Below are positions 53,280-63,873 of a stretch of 64,000 bases of DNA, piece after piece. The translations under genes and the position numbers were made by a program. Numbering within the stretch: the first letter of the stretch is position 1; each line of letters opens with the position of its first letter. The notes beneath the pieces were generated by a model. The model made no database searches. It was not told the origin of the DNA and saw nothing but the letters and a program-made list of their open reading frames with translations. The stretch is from Diplonema papillatum (Eukaryota; Euglenozoa; Diplonemea; Diplonemida; Diplonemidae). The stretch lies in NCBI GenBank assembly GCA_030068145.1, contig JAPJBO010001027.1:1-64000 (forward strand), written 5' to 3'.

Positions 53280-56200
53280 CTTCCATATGCAGCAACATTC
53301 TGTGACGGTGGCCTGCACATAGTGGTAGTAGTCGTACATTCCTCAAGGGAATGGCCTGGGGGAAGAGAGCAGCGGTGCTCCCACAGGTTCGCCGCCTTCG
53401 TTGGGTAGAGCGACGCTGTACCCAGCTGACTGCGGCCCTCAGCAGTTCTGCTGCGCCCTGTCGGAACTTCTCTCACGGCTGTCGCCTCGCTGAGTTCTAT
53501 CACGGACACCCGCTCCGGAAGAATGGGTGACATGGCCGCGAGTTTGGTTGTCGTTTCATCCAAGGGAAATATGTTCAGCGCCGCGATGCGGCGCGGTCAC
53601 CTCCCTACTACCAATGCCCGAAAGGAACTTGGAACAGAGGTGTGTATGGCACCGGGACAGTGTCCTGCACTGCCAGGTCTGCAAGAGTGCGCTGTCGGCA
53701 CACCGTGACCAGAGAATCCAGCAATGTCTCCCCTGTGGACGCATCTCCTTCCGAGAGTGCTTGAAAGTACCCATATCAAGTGGACGGACCCTCGTACCTA
53801 CCTCCTTCTCTCATGCATGATTGATGCTAGCATCAAGTCCGTTGCATAGAAAAGGGATGCAAAAATAGAAAACTTTAAACCCCGGAGTTTTTAAGCGAAC
53901 TTTCACTCTAGAAAAAGGGGTTCTGCCTAAACATTAAACTAAGGCTCCCCCCACCCGCAAAAATTAAACTAAGATTCCCCCACCCGAACCTCTTCCCGTC
54001 CGCTTGGAGTTGAACGAACAGCAGAAGCAAGCAACAATTCTGCGGGGACCACCTCGTGTGAGCAAAAAAGAGAAGAAAAAAAGGCCTTCTTAGCAGCAGC
54101 CGGCGTGCTGGCGGCGGCCGACTACTCTCAACACCTGCGGGGCTCCCCCCGCATTCTTCGCGGCTGCGGCGGTGTCCTTAAAGACGTCGGCAGCAGTCAG
54201 GCATCGATCCTCTCGAGGCTCTTCAGTGTTTGTGGGTGGGTGGGGGGGTGGCGCTTGCCGCGTCGACTTCGTGAGCGTGCCGCAGCCGAAAGACAGTTCA
54301 GCTGTCCCGGGACCATTTGCTTCCGCTGTGGAAATCCTCACAATCGATGAAGCGGCGCAACCCGTCCAGGCGGAGGGGGGTGCACGTCCTATTCGGAGGA
54401 CTCTCGATTCTTGACAGTTCCCCTTCGGTATGGCCGAGTTGCCGTGTCAGGGCGGCCCTACCTAACTAGTTTGTCTTGCGGGAAAGTTCAGATAGGGCAG
54501 TCCCTACCTGCCTGCCCTACGTGGCTTTTTTTATTCTTCTTTATAGCTCAAAGCATCCGCAGAATAACACGACAAGCCTCCAGGCAAAAAACCGTTTGCG
54601 CATTTCTTCCCGTGCCAGAGTGGTGCATCCCAGTCACGCCCTGTACGTAGCGCACTCTGTCCACACACAGCTCGCAACTGTGACACAGCGACGAAACAGG
54701 CATTGGGAACTGGACCCCACACCCCCTTCGAATATGAGGCAGCAGCTGTTGACAGCGTTTCCTTGTCGTTGGCGACAATCTCGGGAAGCCTTTTTTATTC
54801 TGGGAAAAAAGTCTATTTGCCCTCCTCAAGATGTCGTAAAAAAAAACCAATTCTACCCCCTCTGAGATGTTGTACAACCAGTTCTAGCCCTTTGAGGCTA
54901 AGTCCAGCCCTACCTAATTACGCCCTGGAGCCGAAACTGAGCTACAGCACTGCCCGAAGACTGTCGTACTGGGTTCTCAAGCGAACGATCACTCTGAATC
55001 GCGCCTCCAAGGGCAGACCCGTTCGGCCAAGCGAAACGGGGGGGAGCCTGCTGCCACGGCATCGCTTCACGCGGTAAGACGAGAGCTGGGACCATGCCCA
55101 GCAATTTCTGCAATCAAACGCATCAGGGCGCGGCGAAGTCCCAACGAGGCGGTCCCCCGCCACCCTGATAGTTGAGCTTACTAGTTTCATCTCGCTTTGC
55201 ATTTCTTCTTCCAACAACTCTCGATGGCAAAAGTCCGTTCTTTTTTTCTCGTATGTCCGTGTCTTCATGCGCGTGGATATGAGGAGTAACCCGAAGACGG
55301 GACTCGGGTCCCCTCTGTCGGGAAATGGGAGAGAAATTCTCTGGATGTCTTCGCGGGCCATGCCCTTGCACCACTATTCCTTTTCGTGTGTTCGGGCTTC
55401 ATTTTACCCACATTACAATGTGCCAAGTTGTATACGTCAGATCCAGCCCCTACACAATGCGCGGGGAAGCGCCACTCTCATTCATTCACAGGCACCCGCG
55501 CCGTGGTCTTACCTTGTACATTTTGAGACTCCTATGGTACTACCTTACGGCCACCAGTGTCAGCAGGAACATAGTTTTGCAATTCTCAGACCACGCGTAC
55601 CAGGACCTCGTGCTTCCTTCAGCAAGGCACAACTCTCTCTCAGCGTTGGCATTCAGGGTACTGGACATCAGCCACGCATCACTCGGCAGGCCTGTGATGA
55701 AGCGAAATGCTGCGGTTTACGTTACCAGTTGGATTCCTCTTGCTCGCAACAGTTCCAAGCCGACACTTCATTGCAGGCACAGCATGCAAGTAGTGCACGG
55801 CACATAGCCATGGGGCCGAGACGCAGTTTTTGCCGCGAAACCTCGGCCCACGAGCACGGACACTCACATGCACCCACTCACACATGCACCCACTCACACA
55901 CACACACACATCGGAGGCTGCGGCTTCCAAAACCATCGCATATCCGTACATCGTTTCTGCTTTCCTCCCCTCCTGATTTTGGCAGGCAACGCAAGGGAAG
56001 TCGCATCGAAAGTCGTCTCGCCCCGAAAGCTAACGAGAAAGGTTTTTTCCCCTTTCTCCGCTGAGAAGAGTCAAGTTCCAGCGGGGCGGGACCGGTGTCC
56101 CAAGACGTCGTCGTTCGTCATTCCCGGAGCCCGTTTTTCAGCTATCGGGAAATGTGGGGGAGGGGGTGGCGTTGCCTCCCTTTCCGCATCCACCCCCCCC

Positions 56201-58515
56201 TTTACCAAACTAAGGTTCCCCACGCCGCCCGACAGGCGTCCCCATCTTTTTTTTCCCGTTTCTCTTCACCTTTGTTTTAGATTTCACACACCACGAGGTC
56301 ACCACGTCGGCAGCAGGGAGTTGATGCTCCATAGAGATCCGTCGATCCATCCTCCTGCCGACGTTTTTAGACGCCAGTGGTCCATCTCAGAGCCCTTGCG
56401 GTGTCTGTCGCTCTCTCTCTCTCTCTTTCTCTTTTTCTAGCAAATTTGTTTGAGCATCTTCGGCGCGTCTCGGGGGGGGGGGCGGCGAGCTGAGGGCAAA
56501 AAGAGAGATGGGCATTCCACATCGGACAACGCGTTCTGAGTGTTTCAAGTCGCTGGGCAGGTTGGAAGAGATCGGTTGGAAACGGGCTCAGAGTTCGCAA
56601 ATAGCACCGGCAGTTTCTCCCTCCCTGTTTCCGGGCCTCGTCGGCCCCAGTGATAGCGACGAACACATGTGCCGGAGGGTCGCATTGCGTCTATCGGTTC
56701 TCTCTCCCTCTCTTCGGCCTCTCCCCTTGATTACCTGGAAGTAGAACGGGCTTCTTGTCACGCGATCCCAGGGCGAGCGAGCTTTCGTCGTTGGGACGCG
56801 CGCAGGGATCATGGGTACGGGTTTCTTTCTCCTTCAACAAAACTAAACACTATATTCTTCTTCCTTTTTGCTCCTGAAGCGAAGGATCCTGCCTTTTCTT
56901 GCATCCATTTTATACCCTGCTTCTTCGTGTCTGGAGCATTCCGCCTTTTTCGCGTTCAGGAACACCATACAAAACCCTCAACTGCGAAAGAGAGAAGTAT
57001 AATCACTCCCCACCATAAAAAGCAAGCCAAAATAAATAAATGAAAAATGGAAGGGTACCAGCGAAAGAAAGGAAAATCAACCATCAACAGAAGTATTTTC
57101 AATATTTTTTAAGCAAAGAGAAACAAGCTCAATGGGGGGCGCAAGCGAGAAAAAAAAAAAAAAAAAACGAAAAAAAGACGCTCCCCATTCCTTTCTAACG
57201 CAGATTCTCCTGTGGTTCGGGGATTCTCTCTTGAGACCCGTGCAGCGTTGAAGTAGTTGCTTAGAAGCCTTGGCGCCCCAAATGCGGAACTTACTCTGTC
57301 TGCAACCACATCGAATGCCAAGGTGCACTCGAGTCCAGAAGCACCCAAGAAACAGTCTGTCGAGACAGCCCGCCCTTGCTGACTTATTCTGTAGAGTGCA
57401 GCTGTTACGATGCTGCAGAACGGCATTTGTCAAGCGGCTTCAATTAAAAGGTCGTGAAGCTCTCAAGAAACCCAAATGCCGATCCCAATACTGCCAACAA
57501 ACATAGTCTGGATGCATATGCTCACAAGGCTGCGAACGCAGTGGCTTAGTTCGTGACGACATCAGTTTCACAATAATGTCCTGGACGCATGTTGAAGACG
57601 CGCGCTGTGCGAACACTCGTTTTGACAGGTCCAAATACCACAACACACACCATGGAGTCCGTTTTACCCGTCGTCCGAAATTTGGTCGAAGAGGTATGCA
57701 ATCGCAAAAATCTTCAACGGCAGCAGAGAGAGACACACGCTTCGTCGCGTTGAACCTCGCAGCTCTGTGAGTGTTGTCACTGTGCTTTCGATCCTGTTTC
57801 CTCCGTAAAACAGTAGTGTAAAGTTGTTGCATTAGTGTGAATGGTCAGTACCCTGAGCAACGCACTATGATCACTCCGTGTCTACGTCACAGCAGATGGA
57901 ACGCGTTTGTTGCGCCGCCGCGGGGGCGCCTACGAGTGGGTGACGTTGTGGCCTCCCGGCCGGAGCCATCGTTGGATGACCCCTCGCTCGTTTCTTCGCG
58001 TTTGCGTCGGTTGGCGCGCCGGGTGGACGCAGCCCGGGGGGAAAATAGTAAATGCAGCGCGCGTTTGCCCGGAGACACTTGCGAGTGTCAACCGCTCCCA
58101 AACTCTCAATCAAACCAGGTCGGAAGTTCAAACGACGAAGATACGAAGCGCATAGAAAAATACCTCGCCGCCGACAACATGTCCGAAGAGGAGAAAACAA
58201 AGTATGCTTCTTCCAGGGAGGTGGAATTTCTGGGGGTTGGCTGGAGGCGCAATGATAACACCGTATGTGTGTGTAATCTTTTGTTCACTTGAAAACATGC
58301 AACTCCTGCAGGGAATGGTCGACGAAGAATAGCCTGAGAACCCAGCCTCAATGGCCAACCGGAGACCCTGAAACACTGAACACGACGGCGGCGAGTACTT
58401 TCTTATTTTCCCCCCCTGAGTTTTCTTTTTAACACTTTCTCTCGTAATCCTGGCGTGCGTTTTCCTCCGGTGGAAACCCAGTCCGCAAAAATAACCCATA
58501 ATACATCCTCCTTTC
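53280..58515. other. About 5.2 kb with no recognisable gene
   Basis: Holds the CCCGGAGTTTTTAAGCGAAC motif (53880) directly followed by TTCTGCCTAAACATTAAAC (53921), a CA tract (55855-55910), a long pyrimidine tract ending in TAG (56408-56440, which could be a 3' splice site) and CAGCCTCAATGGCCAACCGG (58343). Candidate exons such as the minus-strand frame at 54090-54341 have no recognisable motif. Confidence 0.35.
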
Positions 58516-58622
58516 TATTAGCCAACTGCACCCTGAAGGCTGTGTGAAGTTCTCTTAGCCAATGCGAAACTCTGCTTTTTCTATTAGCCAACTGCACCCT
58601 GAAGGCTGTGTAAAGTTCTCTT
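58516..58622 (+). repeat. Tandem direct repeat, two copies of about 63-bp spacing
   Basis: TCTATTAGCCAACTGCACCC and its continuation through AAGTTCTCTTA occur twice (58516 and 58579) with few differences, a recent local duplication upstream of the acidic ORF. Confidence 0.85.
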
Positions 58623-58796
58623 ATCAAGTTTCGTGGTGCGTCAACTCCCTCGGTGAATCTGCGAGTGAGTGGGGCAGCGTGGCACTGCCCAGGCAGGCCG
58701 TTCGTCGCCGCGCATCTCTCGTTGGGGGTTTGATCCACAGGCCGACACTCGGTGCTGTGCGCAGCAGTAAATACGACCCACCTTAGGTACACCGCC

Positions 58797-59207
58797 ATGG
58801 TGAACGACGCAGAGACGAAGGACGGCGCGTTGGAAGCGGTGGCCAAGGACTTGAAGGAACGCGACGCGAAAGGTGACGCAGACAAGGAGGGCAAGATGGA
58901 GTGCGCGGCAGGTGAGGCGTCCGCAGGTGAGAATGACGCGCCGCCGAGTGACAAAGAAGAGGGGGTGACACAACAACAAGTCGAGGCGGAAGTCGGTGTC
59001 ATCAAGCCAACGGCCGAACAAGACGCAGACGAGACGCTTCCAGCCCCTGAAGCGCCAGCCGACGCCCCTCCGAGTGATCGACAGAATGAAAAAGACACGT
59101 CCCGGTCTCCAGAGGCCGATGACGAAGAGCACGACGTCCCACTAGGCGACTCATTCAAGCCCTCTGCAGCCGAAGCCGTTGTATCGGTATTGCTTTACTT
59201 ACTATAA
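58797..59207 (+). CDS. Small acidic low-complexity protein, possibly a first exon
   Basis: ATG 58797 in a good context (CCGCCATGGTG) opens 136 codons rich in Asp, Glu, Ala and Lys (for example KDLKERDAKGDADKEGK and EADDEEHDVPLGDSF). The frame ends VVSVLLYLL just after GTATCG and GTATTG sequences that could be 5' splice sites, so the last residues may be intron. No domain is recognised and the protein would be disordered. Strong codon-phase bias toward acidic residues supports coding. The gene lies 160 bp outside the MULE left array. Confidence 0.45.
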   Translation: MVNDAETKDGALEAVAKDLKERDAKGDADKEGKMECAAGEASAGENDAPPSDKEEGVTQQQVEAEVGVIKPTAEQDADETLPAPEAPADAPPSDRQNEKDTSRSPEADDEEHDVPLGDSFKPSAAEAVVSVLLYLL

Positions 59208-59368
59208 AGCAGCGAGAAAGAAGAAAAAAAGCCTGCAACACCGACCAAGGCCAGTCCTTTCAGTGCCTGTGTTTAAGCATTTTGCTACGTGTCACGCTCA
59301 CCGCAATCCAGCCGTAAATGTTGGATGCGGAGTGAGGCCATGCAAACCACCTTTCTTTTTGGAGTGAA

Positions 59369-59865
59369 ATGTCGTACATGTCCGACATAGTTTCAAAAGT
59401 TGTCCTATATGTCCGACATAGTTTCAAAAGTTGTCCTATATGTCCGACATAGTTTCGGAAGTTGTCTTATATGTCCGACATAGTTTCAAAGTTGTCTTAT
59501 ATGTCTGACAAAGTTTCAAAGTTGTCTTATATGTCCGACATAGTTTTGGATGTCCGACAAAGTTTCAAAAGTTGTCTTATATGTCCGACATAGTTTTGCG
59601 ACTACATGTCCGACATAGTTTCATTAGTTGCCTTATATGTCCGACATAGTTTCAAAAGCTGTCGTATATGTCCGACACAGTTTCAAAAGTTGTCAAAGGT
59701 GTCCGACATTATTTCAAAGTTGTCTTACATGTCTGACAAAGTTTCAGAAGTTGTCTTACATGTCCGACATAGTTTCTGAGCATGTCCGACATAGTTTTAT
59801 TAGTTGTCTTATATGTCCGAAATCGTTTCAGAAGTTGTCTTTCACGTCCACAGCATAGTTCTCGG
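59369..59865 (+). repeat. MULE left array, about 17 units, diverged
   Basis: Units of mostly 29-31 bp (TGTCCGACATAGTTTCAAAA then GTTGTCYTATA), with several shortened units and point variants. There are no non-repeat spacers. The outer edge has ATGTCGTACATGTCCGACAT, itself partly palindromic. Confidence 0.92.
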
Positions 59866-60414
59866 ATTTCTACTTCAACCGGGGTCTGCATGTTCCCCTT
59901 TCCCACCCTTCTATTTTCCCTCGGGTGTTTATTGTGGTGTTAAAAAGCAATATCTGTGGACCAAAATAGCAAGAACCTGACCCTAAGGAAAAGGCCAGAA
60001 CGTTGTTTGATGTTCCCAGGGTTGGAAGGTGTTCTCTTGTATTCCTGATTAGGGATACTGTACGCGGGTGTAGCACCTTGTCCGCCTCTATTTCATTTGC
60101 AGCCGCCTTGCTCCTCCCGACGCAGTTGACTGGAGGGTTTCGTGACCAGTACCCGACACCGCCATGATTCGAGCTGTTCGAGAAGAACGGGGAGGAAACG
60201 TGGTCTGCATCGTAAAGAAGAAATGACGGTTCCCGATTGAAGGTTCTTCAGGACAACAATGAGGTTGAAGAATGGGGGTGATTACCAGGCCTTTTCGCGC
60301 AGGCTCTGGGGGTGACGCCTCACTTGACTGGTGTCTCTAAACGAGGGGTCACGGACCGTGGAAAAATGAGGACACGTCACCAAAAAACAGTAAAAATGAT
60401 GAGGGGTGGAAATC

Positions 60415-60475
60415 GCTTTTCGGCATCGGCATCCGAGCATTAGGGGACGGGCATCGGCATCCGAGCATTAGGAGG
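60415..60475 (+). repeat. Two-copy direct repeat in the MULE 3' region
   Basis: GGCATCGGCATCCGAGCATT plus AGGRGRCGGG occurs twice in tandem. It sits between the transposase stop and the left array. The rest of 59866-60559 shows no gene. Confidence 0.8.
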
Positions 60476-60559
60476 CGGGGAATAACTGATCCAGCTTTAC
60501 TAGACACTGGGTGATTTCTGGCTGAGGGGGCCAATGTTGTTTCGGTTCCGCATCTACGA

Positions 60560-63319
60560 CTACATGGCCAACTGTACGACAGAGCGATGATTCTGCTTGA
60601 TGCCCTGCAGCAGGCGAGTGGGTCTCGTCGTCATCAACCAGTACTGCCCCTGGTCATTAAGGAGAGGGATGGAGGTGACCGTGCTTCCTGGTGGCACTGT
60701 GTTCGTCAGCTTCCACTGAACGTTCCTTGTACCAATCTCGCATGTGAAGACGGCGAGTTGAACCTTGAACGCGCACGCCATGAGCAGCAGGGTCATGGCA
60801 TCCGGGGGTGTGCCAACCCTATTCTGAACTCGTTTCCACCCACTGTAGGCATCGCTTCCGCCCATCTGCCTTTCAAATCTTTGCACAATATCCGCACTCA
60901 GGGGCTGCGCGAATAGATTCTTCTGCAAGAGGGCATGGGGGTTAGCCTTCTCTCGGAACTGAAAGAAATACCAAAAGTTAGCTGCTGTTAAGCAGCTGTA
61001 GAAGGACCCGTTCTTAGGTGTGGTCGGTGAAAGTTTCACCCCTGACTTTACTATGGCTTCGCGCAGCTGACGGGAACAAGTTTCACCCACCACAACCTGT
61101 CCCACTGGCTGCACCAGAGCTTCTTCCCCGTGCGTGTCTTCTCTTTCTGGTATGGGAGGGTTTGCAGGTGGGTTTGTGCACCTCCGTTTGTTGTGCCCGG
61201 TCTTCAGACAGCGCGAACAAAGTGAGCGTCTCTTGGCGAGAGGTAGCTGGGCTTCTTCGTCTGCACCCGGCAGGCGCTTCTTCTTCCGTCCTCTTCGCTT
61301 GAATACAGGGGGTGGTTGGAGCTCGTCATCTTCGAGATCCAGTTCTGGAAGAGGCAGAACTCCGTTCGCGTACAGCTGGTTGTATGCCTCGACCTTGAAA
61401 CACCCAGGAACATACTGCTCGGGATCCTTTTCTGCCTTGCGCATTGCCGCAATGGCGTGGACACAGGGAAGCCCGGTGACCCGTTCTGTGCGCATGCATG
61501 TGCACGAGAAACTTTCATCTGTCAGTACGACAGCATGCCGCGTGCCGTGCCTCTTCGTCTCCGCGACTTCAAACTTCGTCCGCGTGGATACCGTCACGAC
61601 CCACTGGTCCCACTCATGCTGCACACGCGCCAGTTTCAGCGCAACCTTCGGTGTAGGCTCTGTGTTGCTGTGCATGTGCAAGGCGCCCCTCCTTTCTGAG
61701 AACGTCCCCATGGTACGGGAACGAAGCACCTCAAACACCGAAAGGATGTCGCGGGCCTGTCTTGCCGCTCGCACAACATTGTTGTGCGATTCCGACCTGT
61801 TGGTCGTGTACTCCTCGTACCGGCACGTTCCGGTGTACGCGTCGGAGAGGACGTCCTTCAGAGGAGCCAGGTAGTCGGCCACGACGGGACGCTTCTCCCG
61901 GAGTTCTTTAAGGACTTTCCGGTATGCCCTGGCGGTTGGTGCCTCCGCTAGTTTCGCAACGTAGTGCGCGTGTTTCCTTCCGAACTGCGTCTTCACGTTG
62001 CGCTTCACGTGTTCCGAGCAAGCCAGGTGCTTGCAGTTCGGAAACACGGCCGGAAGGGCGGCCGCCAGACCTTTGTCGCGGTCGGATATCACCGTAAACT
62101 CGCGAGCAGACGCGTCCTTTAGACACTCCAAGAAGCGTGTCCAGTTGGCGGTGTCTTCCGTTGTGCCCAGACCGTACGCGACGGGGACAGTGAGACCGTT
62201 GGCATCGGTCCCCACAGCGATGAACATAGTCTCGCCCCCTGCTGTGTGGCACGCGTCAGTCGAAAGAATCGGTCTGATCCACTCGGTTGCTTTCCTCATG
62301 GCGCCGAGGGCCATAAAAGCGAAAGAAAAAACCTCCGTACCGTTCTCCTCTGTGGTGTGATGCACACTGCAGTGCGCATCCGGGTCCGATTGGACGATGG
62401 CCTCGAAATACGACCTGAGCTTCGCATAAGAGGATTTACCATTCAGCATGTACAGGCTGGAGGCGGCTAGGAGAGCGTTGTACGCTACCGTTTTTGTAAT
62501 GGCCAGAGAGAAATCTCTCTGAACGCGGCTCTTCACGTTGGCGGCGGTCAGGGCGGGGACATCCCACAACCACGTACAGATGAGCCGTCCTAGCCACTTT
62601 GCCACCCCTCTGCCCTGCAACTTTGTAGGCTCGTTTCGAAGGGAGCACGTGTGCTCGTGCACCTTTGACACACACAACAAGCCAGCAGCCCGTACCGACA
62701 CCCGCGCCTTGCAGGTAAACTTACATGCGTCATTTGTACTGGTTTTGTTTGTGCAGGAGAATTCGATTCTATCTGTCCACCGCTTCCTGGAAATGCAGAG
62801 GTGGCCATCCTTCAAACAGGATAGCCGGACGGTGTCGCAAAACACCTCTTCCGACACGAATCGCTTGCCTATCATGGGCATCGTGTTCTCAGCAAGGACG
62901 ACTTCTTCATCTTTTTCGTTGTCGCCGGCATCTGCAAGCGCGGCATCTTCGTCGTCGCATTCGTCGCCTTCTTCGTCGTCGTCTTCTTCGTTGTCTTCTT
63001 CGTTGTCTTCTTCGTCGTCTGCTTCGTCGTCTTCTTCGTCGTCTTCTTCGTCGTCTTCTTCGTCGTCTTTTTCGTCGTTTTCTTCGTCGTCGTTGTCTGC
63101 AGACACGCGGTCGTCGTCACTGTCTCCGGGCCCGCGGTCGTCGAGGGGGTTTGCCCGAGTCAGGCTGCAGAGTGTCCGCACAAGACGTTCTGGCCTGTGC
63201 TTCATTGCGACAACCAGTTCATTCACCTCCTCTTTGTGCTGGGCGGTGTAGGCCATAACCCTGGCGGCGTCTTCCTCGTTCTCAAATGGAAGCTCGTCCA
63301 CTGTAACGAGTAGATCCAT
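60560..63319 (-). CDS. MULE transposase with SWIM finger, zinc knuckle and degenerate OTU-like domain
   Basis: 919 residues from ATG 63319-63317. The frame is open upstream, but that part is repeat-derived (KVEFDCF / KVEFEYR), so the internal ATG is preferred. Order: Asp/Glu-rich tract (about 66-140), MuDR-type Cys/His DNA-binding region (about 160-225, ending HEHTC), and an RNase-H-fold DDE core with D355 (ILSTDACH), D413 (VISDRDKG), the HLACSEH motif (431-437) and E510 (NRSESHNN). Then a SWIM finger (C606, C608, C619, H621), basic KRRGRKKKR and a C-x2-C-x4-H-x4-C knuckle (701-714). Residues about 745-895 look OTU-like, but the expected D-G-x-C is replaced by NGSFYSC and the terminal His by GQYWL, so protease activity is doubtful. 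The enzyme would cut and join at the array ends. The catalytic core looks intact. Confidence 0.92.
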   Translation of the reverse strand: MDLLVTVDELPFENEEDAARVMAYTAQHKEEVNELVVAMKHRPERLVRTLCSLTRANPLDDRGPGDSDDDRVSADNDDEENDEKDDEEDDEEDDEEDDEADDEEDNEEDNEEDDDEEGDECDDEDAALADAGDNEKDEEVVLAENTMPMIGKRFVSEEVFCDTVRLSCLKDGHLCISRKRWTDRIEFSCTNKTSTNDACKFTCKARVSVRAAGLLCVSKVHEHTCSLRNEPTKLQGRGVAKWLGRLICTWLWDVPALTAANVKSRVQRDFSLAITKTVAYNALLAASSLYMLNGKSSYAKLRSYFEAIVQSDPDAHCSVHHTTEENGTEVFSFAFMALGAMRKATEWIRPILSTDACHTAGGETMFIAVGTDANGLTVPVAYGLGTTEDTANWTRFLECLKDASAREFTVISDRDKGLAAALPAVFPNCKHLACSEHVKRNVKTQFGRKHAHYVAKLAEAPTARAYRKVLKELREKRPVVADYLAPLKDVLSDAYTGTCRYEEYTTNRSESHNNVVRAARQARDILSVFEVLRSRTMGTFSERRGALHMHSNTEPTPKVALKLARVQHEWDQWVVTVSTRTKFEVAETKRHGTRHAVVLTDESFSCTCMRTERVTGLPCVHAIAAMRKAEKDPEQYVPGCFKVEAYNQLYANGVLPLPELDLEDDELQPPPVFKRRGRKKKRLPGADEEAQLPLAKRRSLCSRCLKTGHNKRRCTNPPANPPIPEREDTHGEEALVQPVGQVVVGETCSRQLREAIVKSGVKLSPTTPKNGSFYSCLTAANFWYFFQFREKANPHALLQKNLFAQPLSADIVQRFERQMGGSDAYSGWKRVQNRVGTPPDAMTLLLMACAFKVQLAVFTCEIGTRNVQWKLTNTVPPGSTVTSIPLLNDQGQYWLMTTRPTRLLQGIKQNHRSVVQLAM

Positions 63320-63477
63320 TTTGCACTGCAGAACAGATACAGAGGCCACCCCTGCCTGTGACCAGTGACAAGGTACCCAGGTCGGCCGTGGGGGGTGTTT
63401 GGGGTTTTGTTTGGTAGGCTGCATGGCTATTTTGCCGTCCCACATGTCAACGTAAAAACTCATCCTCGATCGATACT

Positions 63478-63560
63478 CGAACTCAACTTTTGTGTACATA
63501 ATTTGGTTCAAAAAGCAGTCGAACTCAACTTTTGTGGTAATGTGGTTCAAAGAGCAGGTT
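63478..63560 (+). repeat. Two-copy direct repeat upstream of the MULE transposase
   Basis: CGAACTCAACTTTTGTG followed by TTGGTTCAAA or TGGTTCAAAG, twice in about 80 bp. It explains the repeated peptide at the start of the extended frame and argues that translation starts downstream. Confidence 0.75.
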
Positions 63561-63618
63561 CAGAAGGTGCGTGGTTCAGGGGTGTGTAAGCAAAGTGATA
63601 GGATAGCTGGAGAAGTCT

Positions 63619-63873
63619 TCAGAAGGTGGTGAGGGTCATGACTGTGTTCGTTTGATCTGCCAGAAGGACAGATGGTGAGTAACCTAAAAGTATATACGAC
63701 AACTTCTGAGACGTTCTGGCCTGTCGACACGAATTGCATTCCACAGACAGGAGGTCGACTTCTTCGTCTTCGTCTCTGTCGTCGTCGTCGGAAGTCTTCG
63801 TCGGCGCCTCTTGTGGCAACTCTCGCGGGTTAGCCCATGAAGGTATACCAAAGCTATCGGACATATAAGACAA
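63619..63873 (-). other. Short upstream open frame in the MULE leader, possible first exon
   Basis: 84 codons on the minus strand, starting in the array (MSYMSDSFG) and containing an acidic run (KTSDDDDRDEDEEVDLL) and CNSCRQAR. The acidic character resembles the transposase N-terminus, so it might be a spliced leader exon. The only evidence is composition. Confidence 0.3.

Noticed and set aside
59369-59865. Regular 31-bp repeats considered as a CRISPR array
   Set aside because: Units are contiguous tandem repeats with no unique spacers, the same repeat occurs inverted on the other side of a transposase, and the sequence is eukaryotic.
62872-63258. Plus-strand Ser/Arg-rich frames over the MULE gene
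   Set aside because: Antisense of the GAC/GAA-rich acidic tract of the transposase.
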